Source of the DNA: Mugil cephalus
Taxonomy: Eukaryota > Chordata > Actinopteri > Mugiliformes > Mugilidae
Direction of reading: 5' to 3'
Assembly: GCF_022458985.1 (NCBI RefSeq)
Contig: NC_061783.1
Coordinates: 2,634,413 to 2,698,412 of the forward strand
Length of the DNA: 64,000 bases
Part shown: one piece after another, positions 12,057 to 23,724 of the stretch
How the letters are laid out: every line of letters begins with the position of its first letter
Position numbering within the stretch: position 1 is the first letter of the stretch
The notes under the pieces: generated by a model
The model's database searches: none
Told to the model about the DNA's origin: nothing
The model's input: the letters and a program-made list of their open reading frames with translations, nothing else
Position numbers and translations under genes: made by a program

Positions 12057-15000
12057 ATGGCGCTGTCTCAAGGAACAAAGAAAAAAGTTTGCTATTACTA
12101 TGACGGTAAATATCAACCCCGTGCACTTTCGTTTCTACACACATTGAAATGATATTGGAGGCGTTTAAACACTGAAGATTTTTATATGTATTTCTCTTTT
12201 AAAAAGTGTACTGTACCCACCAAGTGAGCTAGCCGGTATAGCAAGCTAACGTTAGCAGCTTCAATTGGCTAACTAGCATGTTAGCTTCGGACTGCACGCA
12301 CCGTATTATCCGGTCTACGTCCGGGTTTCGGGTTATTGTATAATTAGAAGAGTTTCCTAAATTTATTTACATTATTTGACATTTCACTGCGGCGTGATTT
12401 GTGCGTGCGAGCTAGTGTGGTCACGGAACGGGACACGAAGCTACCCGGGGCTAATCACATCGGTGTTCCTCTAACTTGCATCAACTTCCGACAAGTGGAG
12501 ACTGATGCACCGGTTCTCAGTTTGATCTGCGTTATTTAGTGAAATAGTTTCAAGCCAATACAAATTGCTGTTTCCATTAGATATTTTTCAGAAAATATTA
12601 CATTTGTGGCAATATGAAGGATTTAATATCGGAATGATTTGGCTCCGGAAACGTCTGGATTCATTATGACGATTCCCTGTCGTTCTTTGTGCGTTTATGT
12701 TGGATGTGTTTCTTTCTTCTTTCACCCTCACATCTGTCTGGCCATTAAATCAAGTTTCTGCAATGTATGTTATTTATGCACATGAATGAACTAGTCCAGA
12801 TAATTTGATCAGCTTTGATATCAGTTCATATATCGTGTACGTGTATTCACTTGAAGGTATTTTAACATTTCCAGATTAGCACATTTGGAGCTTGCCACAC
12901 GAATCATGGCAATATTTAAAATGATATGTAAAATATGTTAAACTCACCTGGATTTTGGTTTCTCCCAAAGGTGATGTGGGAAACTACTATTACGGCCAGG
13001 GGCATCCCATGAAACCTCACAGGATTCGCATGACGCACAACCTCCTCCTCAACTATGGCCTGTACAGGAAAATGGAGATCTATGTAAGTCCCACTGCTCT
13101 ATGCAGACCTCAGATAGGCTTTAAGGTTCACAGGACCTCCCCACAGCTGCCATGGGCGATGGATGGATAGATAGGATTATCCTGAGGGGAATAACTGTAA
13201 TGAATGAGGCTAGGGCCGGGGCGGCTGTGGCTCAGTAGGTGGAGCGGGTTGTCCACAAACCGAAGGGTTAGCAGCTCGATCCCTGGAATGTGCCATATGA
13301 ACCCACACTTGCTCCCAGTGCAAGTGGCACTAGTGTGTGAATGTGTGTGCTTGGGTGGATGTGTCTCTGACTATAAAAGTGCTTTTGAATACCTTTGAGT
13401 AGGTAGAAAAGCGCTATATAAAAGCAAGGCCATTTACCAATGTTCAAAACCCATCAGTTCAGACAAGTGCAAAGGAACCACCAAAGGGGATGTCATTTTG
13501 AAGGCAGACATAGAATTCTTCTTTTTAAGTGTATATATATGTATATATTTCAAAAGAGGCCAAAGCTGGGTGTTATTTGAACTTAAAAATTACAAACAAA
13601 TCTTTTATTAAATGCTTCGGATATTGGTTTATGTTGTACCTTGTTGAGAGTCTAACAACTCAATTACAGGATTAACTGTTGCTACTTTTCTGTGTGAATT
13701 CAGAGACCACACAAAGCCAGTGGGGAAGAGATGACGAAATACCACAGTGATGACTACATTAAGTTCCTGAGGTCCATCCGACCGGACAACATGTCTGAAT
13801 ACAGCAAACAAATGCAGAGATGTGAGTGTCTGGTTTTCTTCTCATGTACAGTCGAGCATTCTTTGTGTTCAGTTAAACTAAAGCAAACAAATGCAGAGAT
13901 GTGAGTGTCTGGTTTTCTTCTCATGTACAGTCGAGCATTCTTTGTGTTCAGTTAAACTAAAGCTGTCTCGTCTTGTTCCTCACAGTCAATGTCGGAGAGG
14001 ACTGTCCCGTGTTTGATGGTCTGTTTGAGTTCTGCCAGCTCTCAACAGGTGGCTCTGTGGGTAAGTTGACATAATCCTTCTGCGCCGTCCTCATACATGA
14101 GGGATGTAAACTGGGCTTGTTTCCAGAACATCTTTATGGAAACACTCTAAAGTTTGAAGTAAACATCTTGAGTCAGGTTCAAGAATTAGTGAATGCATCG
14201 AACTGTAAAGTGAAGCAGAAAGCCCATAATTGAATAAAAACGGAAACGGTAAAACCATTCACATAGTAATGGACTTGAAGGGTCTATTTTTTCCTATCAA
14301 ATGTGCAATCCGACACTTAAAATGCAAGCAACTTCAGTGGGGCGAGGCCACCAAAGCGCATCAAATAGATTTAGTTTGTGCTTTTCTGTAGCTGGAGCAG
14401 TGAAGCTGAACAAGCAGCAGACAGACATCGCCATCAACTGGGCTGGTGGACTCCATCACGCCAAGAAATCCGAGGCCTCCGGTTTCTGCTACGTCAACGA
14501 CATCGTCCTGGCCATCCTGGAGCTGCTCAAGTAAAGCCTAGCGCTGCTGTCTCTTTTTCCCCATCCAGCCACCCTCACATCTGTCAGGTTTATGATTGAT
14601 GGGTGGATTATAGATGAATTACAGCTACACTTGTCATAGAGCTTTGTCTAATACCACAGTTCCACCCATGACAAAAACAGCACCACATTCTCACCGTGTT
14701 GGATGAATCCTTGATAAATGCATCTTTACATCAACCCAGTTTATTTTCATCTACTATGATTGTTGCAGCTCTTTTGGATCTTTATACATCTACTAATTTT
14801 TTGTTTGCTGTCTAGGTACCACCAGAGGGTGTTATACATAGACATTGACATCCACCATGGTGATGGAGTAGAGGAGGCCTTCTACACCACAGACCGGGTC
14901 ATGACCGTTTCCTTCCACAAGTATGGGGAGTACTTCCCTGGCACCGGAGACCTGAGGGTTTGTTGATGTGATACTTGTCATCACTTTCATCATTTTCCCT

Positions 15001-17013
15001 TTTGTATGTGAGCTCTAATTCAACGATGTCTCTCTAATGTTTGTAGGACATTGGAGCAGGAAAGGGCAAGTACTATGCAGTCAACTACCCCCTAAGAGAC
15101 GGTATTGATGATGAGTCCTACGAAGCCATCTTCAAGCCAGTAAGTTTTTTTATTATCTTCACAATCATTTTTAGCGAACAAGGAACACTAAAAGCACAGC
15201 TGTAACATAGGCTTATTCTCTAGCTAGACTTCTTAATGGTTGTTTTGTGTGACAGATCATGGCTAAAGTCATGGAGATGTACCAGCCCAGTGCTGTGGTC
15301 CTCCAGTGCGGAGCGGACTCTCTTTCTGGAGACAGACTGGGCTGCTTCAACCTCACCATCAAAGGTATAAATACTCCTTACACTCCAAGGATAATACTAG
15401 TAACTGTTTTGCAATGTTAAAACATTAACTTGAATCTGTGACCCTTGTAGGTCATGCCAAGTGTGTCGAGTACATCAAAAGTTTCAACCTCCCTCTCCTG
15501 ATGCTGGGTGGTGGAGGCTACACCATCCGCAATGTGGCCCGTTGCTGGACCTATGAAACCGCCGTCGCTTTGGACTGTTCCATCCCTAACGAGTTGCCCT
15601 ACAATGATTACTTTGAGTACTTTGGGCCTGATTTCAAGCTGCACATCAGCCCCTCCAACATGACAAACCAGAACACCAATGAGTACCTGGAAAAGATCAA
15701 ACAGCGTCTGTTTGAAAACCTCCGTATGCTGCCTCACGCCCCCGGGGTCCAGATGCAAGCCATCCCAGAGGATGCTCCTCATCCGGACAGTGGAGACGAA
15801 GATGAGGAAGACCCAGACAAACGCGTCTCAAGTAAGGGACTTCTATAGAAATGGTTATGTAGATAAAACCATGGAACATGTAAATGTTTACACACTACAG
15901 TAGACTGTAACTGCTCTTTATTAATAAGTCATGTGTTTGTCTCAGTCCGGGCTCATGACAAGAGGATAGCCTGTGAAGAAGAGTTTTCTGACTCTGAGGA
16001 TGAGGCAGAGGGGCAGGGAGGAGGCCGCAGGAATGCAGCCAACCACAAGAAGGCCAAACGAGTGAAGAAGGAGGAGGAGAAGGAAGGAGAGGAAAAGAAA
16101 GGTGATGCTCTTCACAAGACAAAGCATGAAGCATGTGAAGATGATCAATAATGCTGATGATAATAACTGGTTTCTTTGCTTTCCAGAAGTGAAAGAGGAG
16201 GAGAAGGAGGAAGAGAAGATGGATACATCAGGGTAAGAAACTTTTTTAATTAGAAAGTATTATTTGTTTGATCAATACCTTAGACTGTATAAATATGGAC
16301 GGTGTGTCTCCACTTTCTCAAACTGATACTATTTTCCCGGAAATATGGGAGGTGCCATCTAGCAACTCTGGAGCCAGAGACTGATCAGTCTGACGATGGA
16401 GCCATGATATTGATGACCCATCCACACCTCATCCAGAATTACTCGCATTTAATTAATACTACACTCTCCTCTACCAAAGAAATGCTGGATTATCCACTGC
16501 ACTTAAGTTTTAAAATACTTGGTAGAGGTCTCACGGCCCCATGGACGCTTTATGGAGCAGTTGGCGGGGGTTGCTGGTGGTTGCCATTATGTCACATCCT
16601 GTTTCTATAGCTATAACTAAAATGAAACTTAAACAACATTGACACTTGAACATTCATCAACATTATATTGACTAAGGCCTACCTACCTTTTAGTTTGACC
16701 TATGTTCCATTCACTAACATGGAGGAGGTGGAGCTTATGACCTGTACTACAGCCGGGCACCAGGGGGAGCTCTACTTGCTTTGGCTTCACTTACAGGAGC
16801 TGATCCACCGTCCACCTTTATACAGTCTGATAAATACAGTGAGATTTAAAGCCACGGGATAATATAAAGGACTGTATTTATTTATTGGGTGTAGTGCTTC
16901 ACCACATCCAGTAATCAATGTCCCTAGTTTACCTGTTGTTTTCTCAGTACAAAGTTTGTCATCTCCTCCACTATTTGTGTTTCAGACCAAAAGAAGAAGT
17001 GAAGACAACCTGA
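12057..17013 (+). CDS. hdac1: Histone deacetylase 1
   Basis: Twelve coding exons: 12057-12105, 12971-13083, 13704-13821, 13986-14060, 14392-14530, 14816-14957, 15047-15139, 15256-15364, 15451-15831, 15946-16101, 16187-16232, 16986-17013. Phases agree throughout and give 482 aa, the same length as human HDAC1. This zinc-dependent class I enzyme removes acetyl groups from histone lysines in Sin3, NuRD and CoREST complexes in the nucleus. Visible active-site residues: His140/His141 (GGLHHAKK), zinc ligands in DIDIHHGDG (Asp174-Asp176-His178) and GADSLSG (Asp264), and Tyr303 (GGGGYTIRN). The acidic tail has CK2-type serines (EEEFSDSED) and a KKAKRVKK nuclear signal. The donor after exon 6 is the unusual GTTTGT. 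A 79-bp tandem duplication copies the exon 3 end. HDAC2 is excluded mainly by the neighbours and the tail. Confidence 0.98.
13214..13440 (+). mobile_element. tRNA-derived SINE in hdac1 intron 2
   Basis: The 5' part has RNA polymerase III box A-like (tggctcagtaggtgg) and box B-like (agctcgatccc) motifs. The 3' part ends in gaaaagcgctatataaa and ccatttacc, a tail shared with fish SINE/LINE pairs. Same orientation as hdac1. Internal decay and a shortened middle suggest an old copy. Confidence 0.85.
13803..13963 (+). repeat. Perfect 79-bp tandem duplication across hdac1 exon 3 donor
   Basis: Bases 13803-13884 recur without mismatch at 13882-13963 (period 79). The unit contains the last 19 coding bases of exon 3 plus the first 60 bases of the intron, so the donor gat|gtgagtg exists at 13822 and again at 13901. 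Perfect identity points to a very recent duplication or an assembly artefact. Confidence 0.95.
16282..16828. mobile_element. MITE-like element with terminal inverted repeats in hdac1 intron 11
   Basis: Bounded by a 23-bp inverted repeat with two mismatches: agactgtataaa...tggacggtg at 16282-16304 and its inverse ending tttatacagtct at 16806-16828. The 12 outer bases are identical. The interior has no transposase. Its phrases (gggaggtgccatct, gatggagccatgat) match a dispersed fish repeat I recognise but cannot name. It lies between the last two coding exons of hdac1. Confidence 0.75.
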
Positions 17014-17848
17014 GGTCTGGTGTAGAAGGATGGTTACACTGTTCTCAAGCCCCACTGATTTTCCTACTGGAATGATAGGACCCTTTTGTATTCCTGTTTT
17101 ATGATGTGTTGTTTAGGACACACCTGGTTCACTTGTGATGCATCAGTTGGATGGGACCCCACAGTTGAGTGTATGATAATTTGTCCAGCATGAAGTGTTA
17201 TCAGTGTAAACCCCACTCATTCAGCACTCCACTGTAGTATAAAAGTATCACCTCTGTTCCTTTTGAGCTGTTGTGTGAACCAGGTCTGTCCTAATGAGAA
17301 GAAAACCACCCAGAGTGTTACTGCCTCCACCATGGCATCTAAACCCGTTTGTGGGGTTCCAGCAAAAATACCCGCAGAGACGTAGATGATTTAAAAGTCA
17401 AGTCATCACATGCAAAAATGTTTTTTTAGTTTTTAAACATCTACTTATGATACCAGCATTAGGCAGACTGTTTGCCTTGCTGTGTTAATTCAGTGAATGC
17501 ATGTTTAGGATGAGCTCGCCTTTAGCGTGTACATATTCTGCCTTTGCCCACAAAGTCCCTGCTCAGTAAGTTATTTTAAATGATGAGTACAGTCAGTCCC
17601 CTCAGCGTCGTCTTCCTACAAGTATCCGGTTTGTGTTGTTTTTTTTTAATTTCCCTCCTGCATTGTTGGTATGTTGTATGAATGAGTTTCAACCTCTTCA
17701 GAGGCCTGTGTTGGAGAGTGAATGACTTATTTTAGATATTTTGTACCATAATACATAAAGACAGAGGAAGCCGGTGCATGGCCCTCTACATGTGGTCGTT
17801 TGGAATTCTATCCTTGTGAAATGTGCATTATCATAACTTTGTTATAAA

Positions 17849-17854
17849 AATAAA
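17849..17854 (+). terminator. hdac1: hdac1 polyadenylation signal
   Basis: AATAAA about 840 bases past the hdac1 stop codon; the transcript probably ends near 17870. The eif3i transcript ends about 350 bases further on from the opposite strand. Confidence 0.7.
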
Positions 17855-18233
17855 CAAAATCAAGTCAATATTTGCTCCTGAGTTGATTTAAAACTGTTTG
17901 AGCCTTTGTTTTCAGGAGGTGACGCATTTTGTCCCCATGTCTCATTACACTTCTTGTTTCCTTTTGTGTGGTGACTAACGAGAGCACATAGAAAGTTTTA
18001 ATAAGTAATTTTAGTTATTTGTGATGGAATGGTTTCAAAACAAAAGATGCATTAATAATTCAAATTGTGAAATTAAATACACTTCAGGATTGTGTGTTTA
18101 AGTCCAGTTGCAAACACCGTGCACATCCAGAATATAAAAAACTGAAAAGTTCTCAATGTTTACAAAATTAATTTTCTGTAAATATCACACTTGTCACAAA
18201 GATGCAGCTGTGAGTGGTCAGTACTCCTTTTTC

Positions 18234-18239
18234 TTTATT
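18234..18239 (-). terminator. eif3i: eif3i polyadenylation signal
   Basis: TTTATT on the plus strand, i.e. AATAAA on the minus strand, 165 bases past the eif3i stop codon. This gives the short 3' UTR usual for this gene. Confidence 0.7.
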
Positions 18240-18403
18240 TGATCTGTGATGAGGATACAGAATGTCAATCACTGCTTGCCAACCTTTGGTTCAGATGAAG
18301 TAGGTGTCAGGTGTTTAACTGTAGATACACTTGTTTATTCCTTCTTCCTGAATGGACTCAGTCTGATGTTAGTTGAAGTTGTGGGTTTGGGTAGGCTGAT
18401 GCT

Positions 18404-21400
18404 TTACGCCTCCAGTTCAAAGTCAAAGTACTGTGGGTCAAAGTAATGAATCCTTACATATCCGTCTTCTCCTCCACTGCTGTAACTGTAGACAACAACA
18501 GACAGGAGAAAATGTTAGCGGCACTGGTTTAACCAGACCCAGGTGGATTTTAAGACCGTGTTTTAGAAGCTCTTGTACCTCTTGCCGTCAGGATGGAATG
18601 CCACACAGTTGATTGGGCCGAAATGACCTTTGACCCTGCCAAACTCCTCTTCATATGCAGCATGGAAGAATCTAAATATGACGGAGGAGGTTAGCTACCA
18701 CTATAGTTCTTAATCTTGACTAATGGGCATTTAACTGTCACCTCACCTGGCCTCAAACTTGCCAATCCTGGTGGAGGTGGTGGTGACCTCCATGGCTTCC
18801 TGTCCACCTCCCATCACCACCTGTATCACAGCGTTAAAGGCCAGTGAGAACATGATGACGGCACCAAATCAAAACGGATGACGTGACAAAAAGCGCAGCA
18901 TTTCTTACATGATCCATGATGGGGGAGATGGCAGCAGAGTTGACTGGTCTTTCTGTCTTAAATGTCTTGATGTGGTCCAGAGAAGTGGAGTCAAACAACT
19001 GTGAGGAAAGAATGAAGACACTCAATGATGTGGTACCATGTGAGTCGGTGTTTACGTCTGAATGAAAATCAGACACAGCCCAACATGTGATCATTGTAAT
19101 TGTTAAGATCTGTATCAGTCTATATAATGGAACAGAAGTGATGTTCCTGTGATGCCAGTGTGTAGTTTAGTCGGGGTCTTACCTTGGCAGAGTTGTCCTT
19201 GGAGGCAGTGATGAACATGGTGAGATCCACTGATGTCTGGATGTCATTGATCTGCTTGGTGTGCTCCTTGATCTTCTTTATGATCTCTCCAGACTGCACA
19301 CAAGTGACACAGGAGAAAAATAAACTTTAAACTGAAGCAGCATCTTCCACAGATTTTTATAGCAAGAAGGAATTTCACAACATAGTGTATTCAGTTTAGG
19401 TGTCCATAACCACGATCAAACCTTGGCGCTGAACTGGTTGATCTCTCCGTTCTCATGGCCAGCATTGACAAACTCTCCCAGAGGTCCCCACACAGCACTG
19501 GTGATTTTGTGATCACTGCAAGGTATTGACAGATACGGCTGGTTGTCCTCTGCAGAGAAAGGGAGAGAAAGATTTAAAACAACCACCACCACAAACTGGA
19601 GCCATGTTCCTGCTGAGAAGTACATTCTCCAACAGTATTCACATAGTTAGGTCCACGTGTTTTGGACACTGACACTTTTTCTGTTACTGAAGTTAAGATC
19701 TGATCGTCTTCACTGCATGACTTCAGTGACTCTGGATCAATGGTGTTCATTGATGATGAAGCACTTTGAAGTTTATAGACACATAAAGGAGTTTTTGAAG
19801 GTAAAGTAGTCAAATATTTTGCCATGAATCACCTCTATCTCATCGAGCATCATTTAACATCCTGAATACATAATGAAGACAGAAAGATTTGCAAACAACC
19901 AACAGCTGAAGACAGCTGCAGTCAACATCTGGCCAAACATCACAAAGGAGGAAACCAGGGACAGTCACTCCAGAAGATTTAATAACATAAACGTAGACAA
20001 TATAGATAAATTGCATCTGTGTCCCAAAAATATCGATCTAACTGCTTTATACATGCCCATAAAATAACCTCTGACATAAACGTGAATTTCCAGAAAAAGT
20101 CACGCCATGTGTAGCTATAGCTTCATAGAATGTATGATGACGATAAGGTGGAAGTAGTGGACAGCGTGATTGGTAGGGAGTTTGTCTCAGTGACAGGAGG
20201 ACACCGGATAAACTACTCTCCATCATGGACATCCATCCCATCCACTACACCAAACATTACAAGGACAGAGGAGCTCATTCTCAGCAGACTGATTCGACTC
20301 CACTGCCATAGTGAACACCACAGAACTAATTTTAAACCAAACTCAATCAGGTACTGTGACTGTTGAACGAGAGTATATGGTGTGTGTACCTATCTGCTGT
20401 GGGTCCCTCAGGTCAAAGAAGTTCAGATAGCACTGGTAGCCCATCTGCTTGTCTGTGGAGAACATGATGATGTTGCCGCTGAAGTCGAAGCCGCACGTTC
20501 TGACTGCAGAGTTGGTGTTGAGCTGGGACAGCTGTTTACCTGTCAAACGCACACACGGTGTAGGCTTCACTAGGCTGTAGAACAGGTGAACTACCAGCTG
20601 GAGGACCAGCGTGCAGAGAGTCCCGTAGCTGAGTTAAGTGCAGCGGCGCTTAATCAGAAGTTGTTTTACTTACCGGTCTCACAGTCCCACAGTCGACAGC
20701 TGTTGTCTGCTGAGCCTGTTAACACATTTTTAGTGTCCCCTGAGAGACGGCCAGTTAAAGAACCCAACGTGTATCGTCAGCTCGCACAGCTACAAATGCC
20801 ACAGGACTACTAAGAAACATTATTCATAACAATAAATACATAATGTGTATTTTGTTGTAGTAGGATACAGTCGCAGTCAACACACCACACAGCTCCTGTA
20901 TGTCCATTGTAGGTACCGAGCCTCTCACCGTTGACAGAGTACCACACGTTGGCAACCTACAGTACGACATAACAACCACACATATATAAAATAAGTCATA
21001 GGTCAATAAGTTTTTTTTTTTTTTTAACAAATGAATGACTCTTAACTCACAGTGTCTTTGGCTACAGAGAAGAGCAAGTCTCCTTCTCTGTTGTACTTGA
21101 TTTGAGTGATGGACCTCTCATGGCCCTGGAGCAAGATGGGTTTCTGTGGAGGACAGCTGGGTTATTCGTTTTTCAGAAACAATATATAATATGTATATCA
21201 TTTTGGTTTATACTGAAGTTTTTACTTGGTACGTGGGAGTTCTTGGAAAGACTAAATAAAAGAAATAAGCTAAAAACAAATAACTAACTAAATCAATAAA
21301 ATGAAACAGTAGCGGGAAGTAAATCAGCTGTCATCCTGCTGGATGGCAGTATAATAGTAATGAAAGACCAAACTAGTTCATACATTCATACGGAGCAGTC

Positions 21401-21889
21401 TTTCTTTATCATCATGTTTACCTATTCTTTAAAACGTGTGGCTTTAAGGGGTTTCCTTCGATTCAAAGTTATTCATTAGGCCTAATCTATTCAGTGTCAC
21501 TGGAGTCCAATAGCGTCTTTGTACCGTCTTCTATTGTATATTCTTCTAAAATATTGAGGCTCTGTGATGGTGACGTGGTAAAACCAAACACAGTGCAGGG
21601 TTTTAAAAGCAAACAGAGCAGACTACCAATTGTTATATAATGTTATATTTGTTCGTTTATCTTGACAGAAAGAAAGCATGTACGTCCAGTGCAACCCTCT
21701 GTCAGGGCGACACTGGGGCGCTAACGGTAGCGTGCAGGCGCACTAATTTGAGAGCTAAGCTAACGGTAGCCGCGGTATCTAAACTGGACATAGAGACACA
21801 TCAGGTAAATGTGTATATTTACACTAGGACATTACTCGTAGAGATAAATTTTCTAACTATTAACAGTGACATAAACATTTACAAACCAT
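18404..21889 (-). CDS. eif3i: Eukaryotic translation initiation factor 3 subunit I
   Basis: Coding exons in transcript order: 21889-21887 (only the ATG), 21143-21051, 20956-20869, 20739-20674, 20539-20390, 19549-19422, 19293-19183, 18998-18909, 18820-18747, 18671-18579, 18485-18404. The sum is 325 aa, as in human eIF3I. The protein is a seven-bladed WD40 propeller, a peripheral subunit of the eIF3 complex that helps load mRNA onto the 40S ribosome in the cytosol; it is also known as TRIP-1. WD repeats visible include [12 protein letters not shown]...[14 protein letters not shown]...NSCRLWD and [15 protein letters not shown]...VRIHYFD; the end is FDFELEA. The start codon has a good context (AAACATGG) and is the only ATG followed by a usable donor (GTTTGT) upstream; human EIF3I likewise has Met alone in exon 1. 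The donor is non-consensus at +3/+4, so the first exon is slightly less certain than the rest. Confidence 0.97.
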
Positions 21890-22663
21890 GTTTGTCAGCT
21901 ATGCTTTGCCCGTCGTTCCGGTATTTTAGCTCAAGACAGAAAAGCCGAACACTCGTGTTTCAGTCAGGCGGCGGAAGAGGACGAGGGCCTACTTCCTGCC
22001 TCAATAACCAAGATGCCGCCCCCATCAGGTCAGTCCGATTATGGCAATGAAATGTCCACAGTTCTCTCTCCCTTCTTTCTCTCAGGGGAGAGTCGAGGGT
22101 CAGTTTTAAAAAGTGCATTTAAATGCAATTTCTGTTCTCCCCCAATTCTCTCTCTACTTTGGGAGGGTTAAGGTACGCCACCTCACCTCGAAAGAGGCAA
22201 ATCTGTCCTCGTTCAAAGATCATGTATAAACCACATTCTTTCTGGTCCTGATTTTTTTTGTCACTTTCTTATTGAGCTTCTCGGATAGAACAGTCACCTC
22301 ATAGTCTGAAGTGAAAGAGGAATTCTGCTGCGCTATACGTTGCAGATGCCGCTTCGCAGTGTGTTCTGTTTGTACAATGTTCAGCAATGAAATACTCTGT
22401 TTTACACGGAAAAACAACAAATTTTCCCACAAATAAATAAATGCAAGTACCATGCAAATGTTCCAACATAGAGTTCTAGCTGATTTTAAGTGGCCACAGT
22501 GTGCAGCAGGGGCCTAACTGAAAAGAAGGAATCATACTAGAAAGCAGCATAAATGTAAGTATTAACATCAGTTCTGTGAGGAATAAATGGAAAACCTTCC
22601 TGCATTCAGGACAGCTTTCAGAAAAATCTGATGAAAAATCAAATATATACACTGTTAACATCT
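21890..22663. other. eif3i 5' UTR/promoter and spacer to txlna 3' end
   Basis: Upstream of the eif3i ATG the minus strand is pyrimidine-rich (cttttctgtcttgag) and then GC-rich (cgtcctcttccgccgcc), compatible with a TOP-like start and a TATA-less promoter around 21940-22010. The remaining 600 bases hold no recognisable gene. Confidence 0.5.
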
Positions 22664-22669
22664 TTTATT
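22664..22669 (-). terminator. txlna: Candidate distal txlna polyadenylation signal
   Basis: AATAAA on the minus strand, 1.85 kb past the txlna stop codon. A second candidate lies at 24069-24074, about 450 bases past the stop. Which is used cannot be told from sequence. Confidence 0.4.
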
Positions 22670-23689
22670 TAACAAGAAACAAAATATACAAGATAAAAGT
22701 ACTGGAAAAGACAAAAAAAAAGGAAACATCTTTGGTTCCTTCTCATGGTCGATGAACCTCGGGAAACAATGAACGTCCTACGGGACGATGGAAGTAAGGT
22801 TTGACTCATTTCAGTTGAGCAGTTCAGCTGAGTAACCGATGCTACATATTAGAGGAGTACAGAAGAATGTGTGAAGAGGAATGGACATGTTTGAAAGTGA
22901 AACTACAATTCAAAAGTCAGATAACATTTGCACTACTTTTCCCTCCATATTCCCACTAGGCTCAGTTACGGCACCTTTCAGAAGCATCGTAGAGATGCAC
23001 GATATTACGTTCAATGTCCAACTATTAAGTTTAGCAAAAAAAAAAAAATATATATATATATATTTATAGTAATAATTCTGCTGTGAGATATGCCTTCTGT
23101 TTTTACAGTACATCCATGCGGGACAGTGGGTATAATGAATATACATTCTCCGCTAAGTGCTTGTCAGTTTAGACCGCCACAGAATCAAACCAAGACATGA
23201 GTGTTGCATAGAGGTCCTTAAACATTCTCTTGTTAAAACCTGATTACAAGCTACTGCAATTACCAGGACTGAGAAGAGATAAATCACACACACACCATAC
23301 ACACCAGAGCACAGCCATGGAGTTAGACAAGTTTAAAGTGGTCGCGTGACCATGTGATGCGCAGACCAAAAAACTAAAATTAGCCACAAACAAATCAACT
23401 CAGAAAGAATGATAGAAATAATAATAGAAAAATAATAGTAACAACACACCTAAAATTAAGACACTGCACAGTGAAGCAGTGTAAAACATGAGCAAGGGCC
23501 TCACAGGAAGTCAAACTGAGACATTTCCTCCACTGATTCTGTAGAACCTTTATTATTTTGACGTTCTTAAGAACTGATGTTGTCTGAAGAAAGAGTCCGA
23601 CATCCCTGTTAAGACTTAACGTGAAAGAAAACAATTAAAAACGGCTTCAGTGAAAACCCCTTGAACAGGAACACTCATGCTGCAGATAT

Positions 23690-23720
<31 letters not shown>
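23690..23720. repeat. (AC)n microsatellite
   Basis: Perfect AC dinucleotide tract in the probable 3' UTR region of txlna. Confidence 0.9.

Positions 23721-23724
<4 letters not shown>

Noticed and set aside
13229-13300. tRNA gene suggested by A-box and B-box motifs
   Set aside because: The motifs belong to a tRNA-derived SINE; no cloverleaf with acceptor stem pairing is present.
22012-22028. Plus-strand ATG with codons for MPPPS followed by a CAG|GTCAGT donor, divergent from eif3i, resembling a first exon
   Set aside because: No plausible second exon or continuing coding sequence follows on the plus strand before txlna, and the peptide matches no neighbour known in other vertebrates such as TMEM234.
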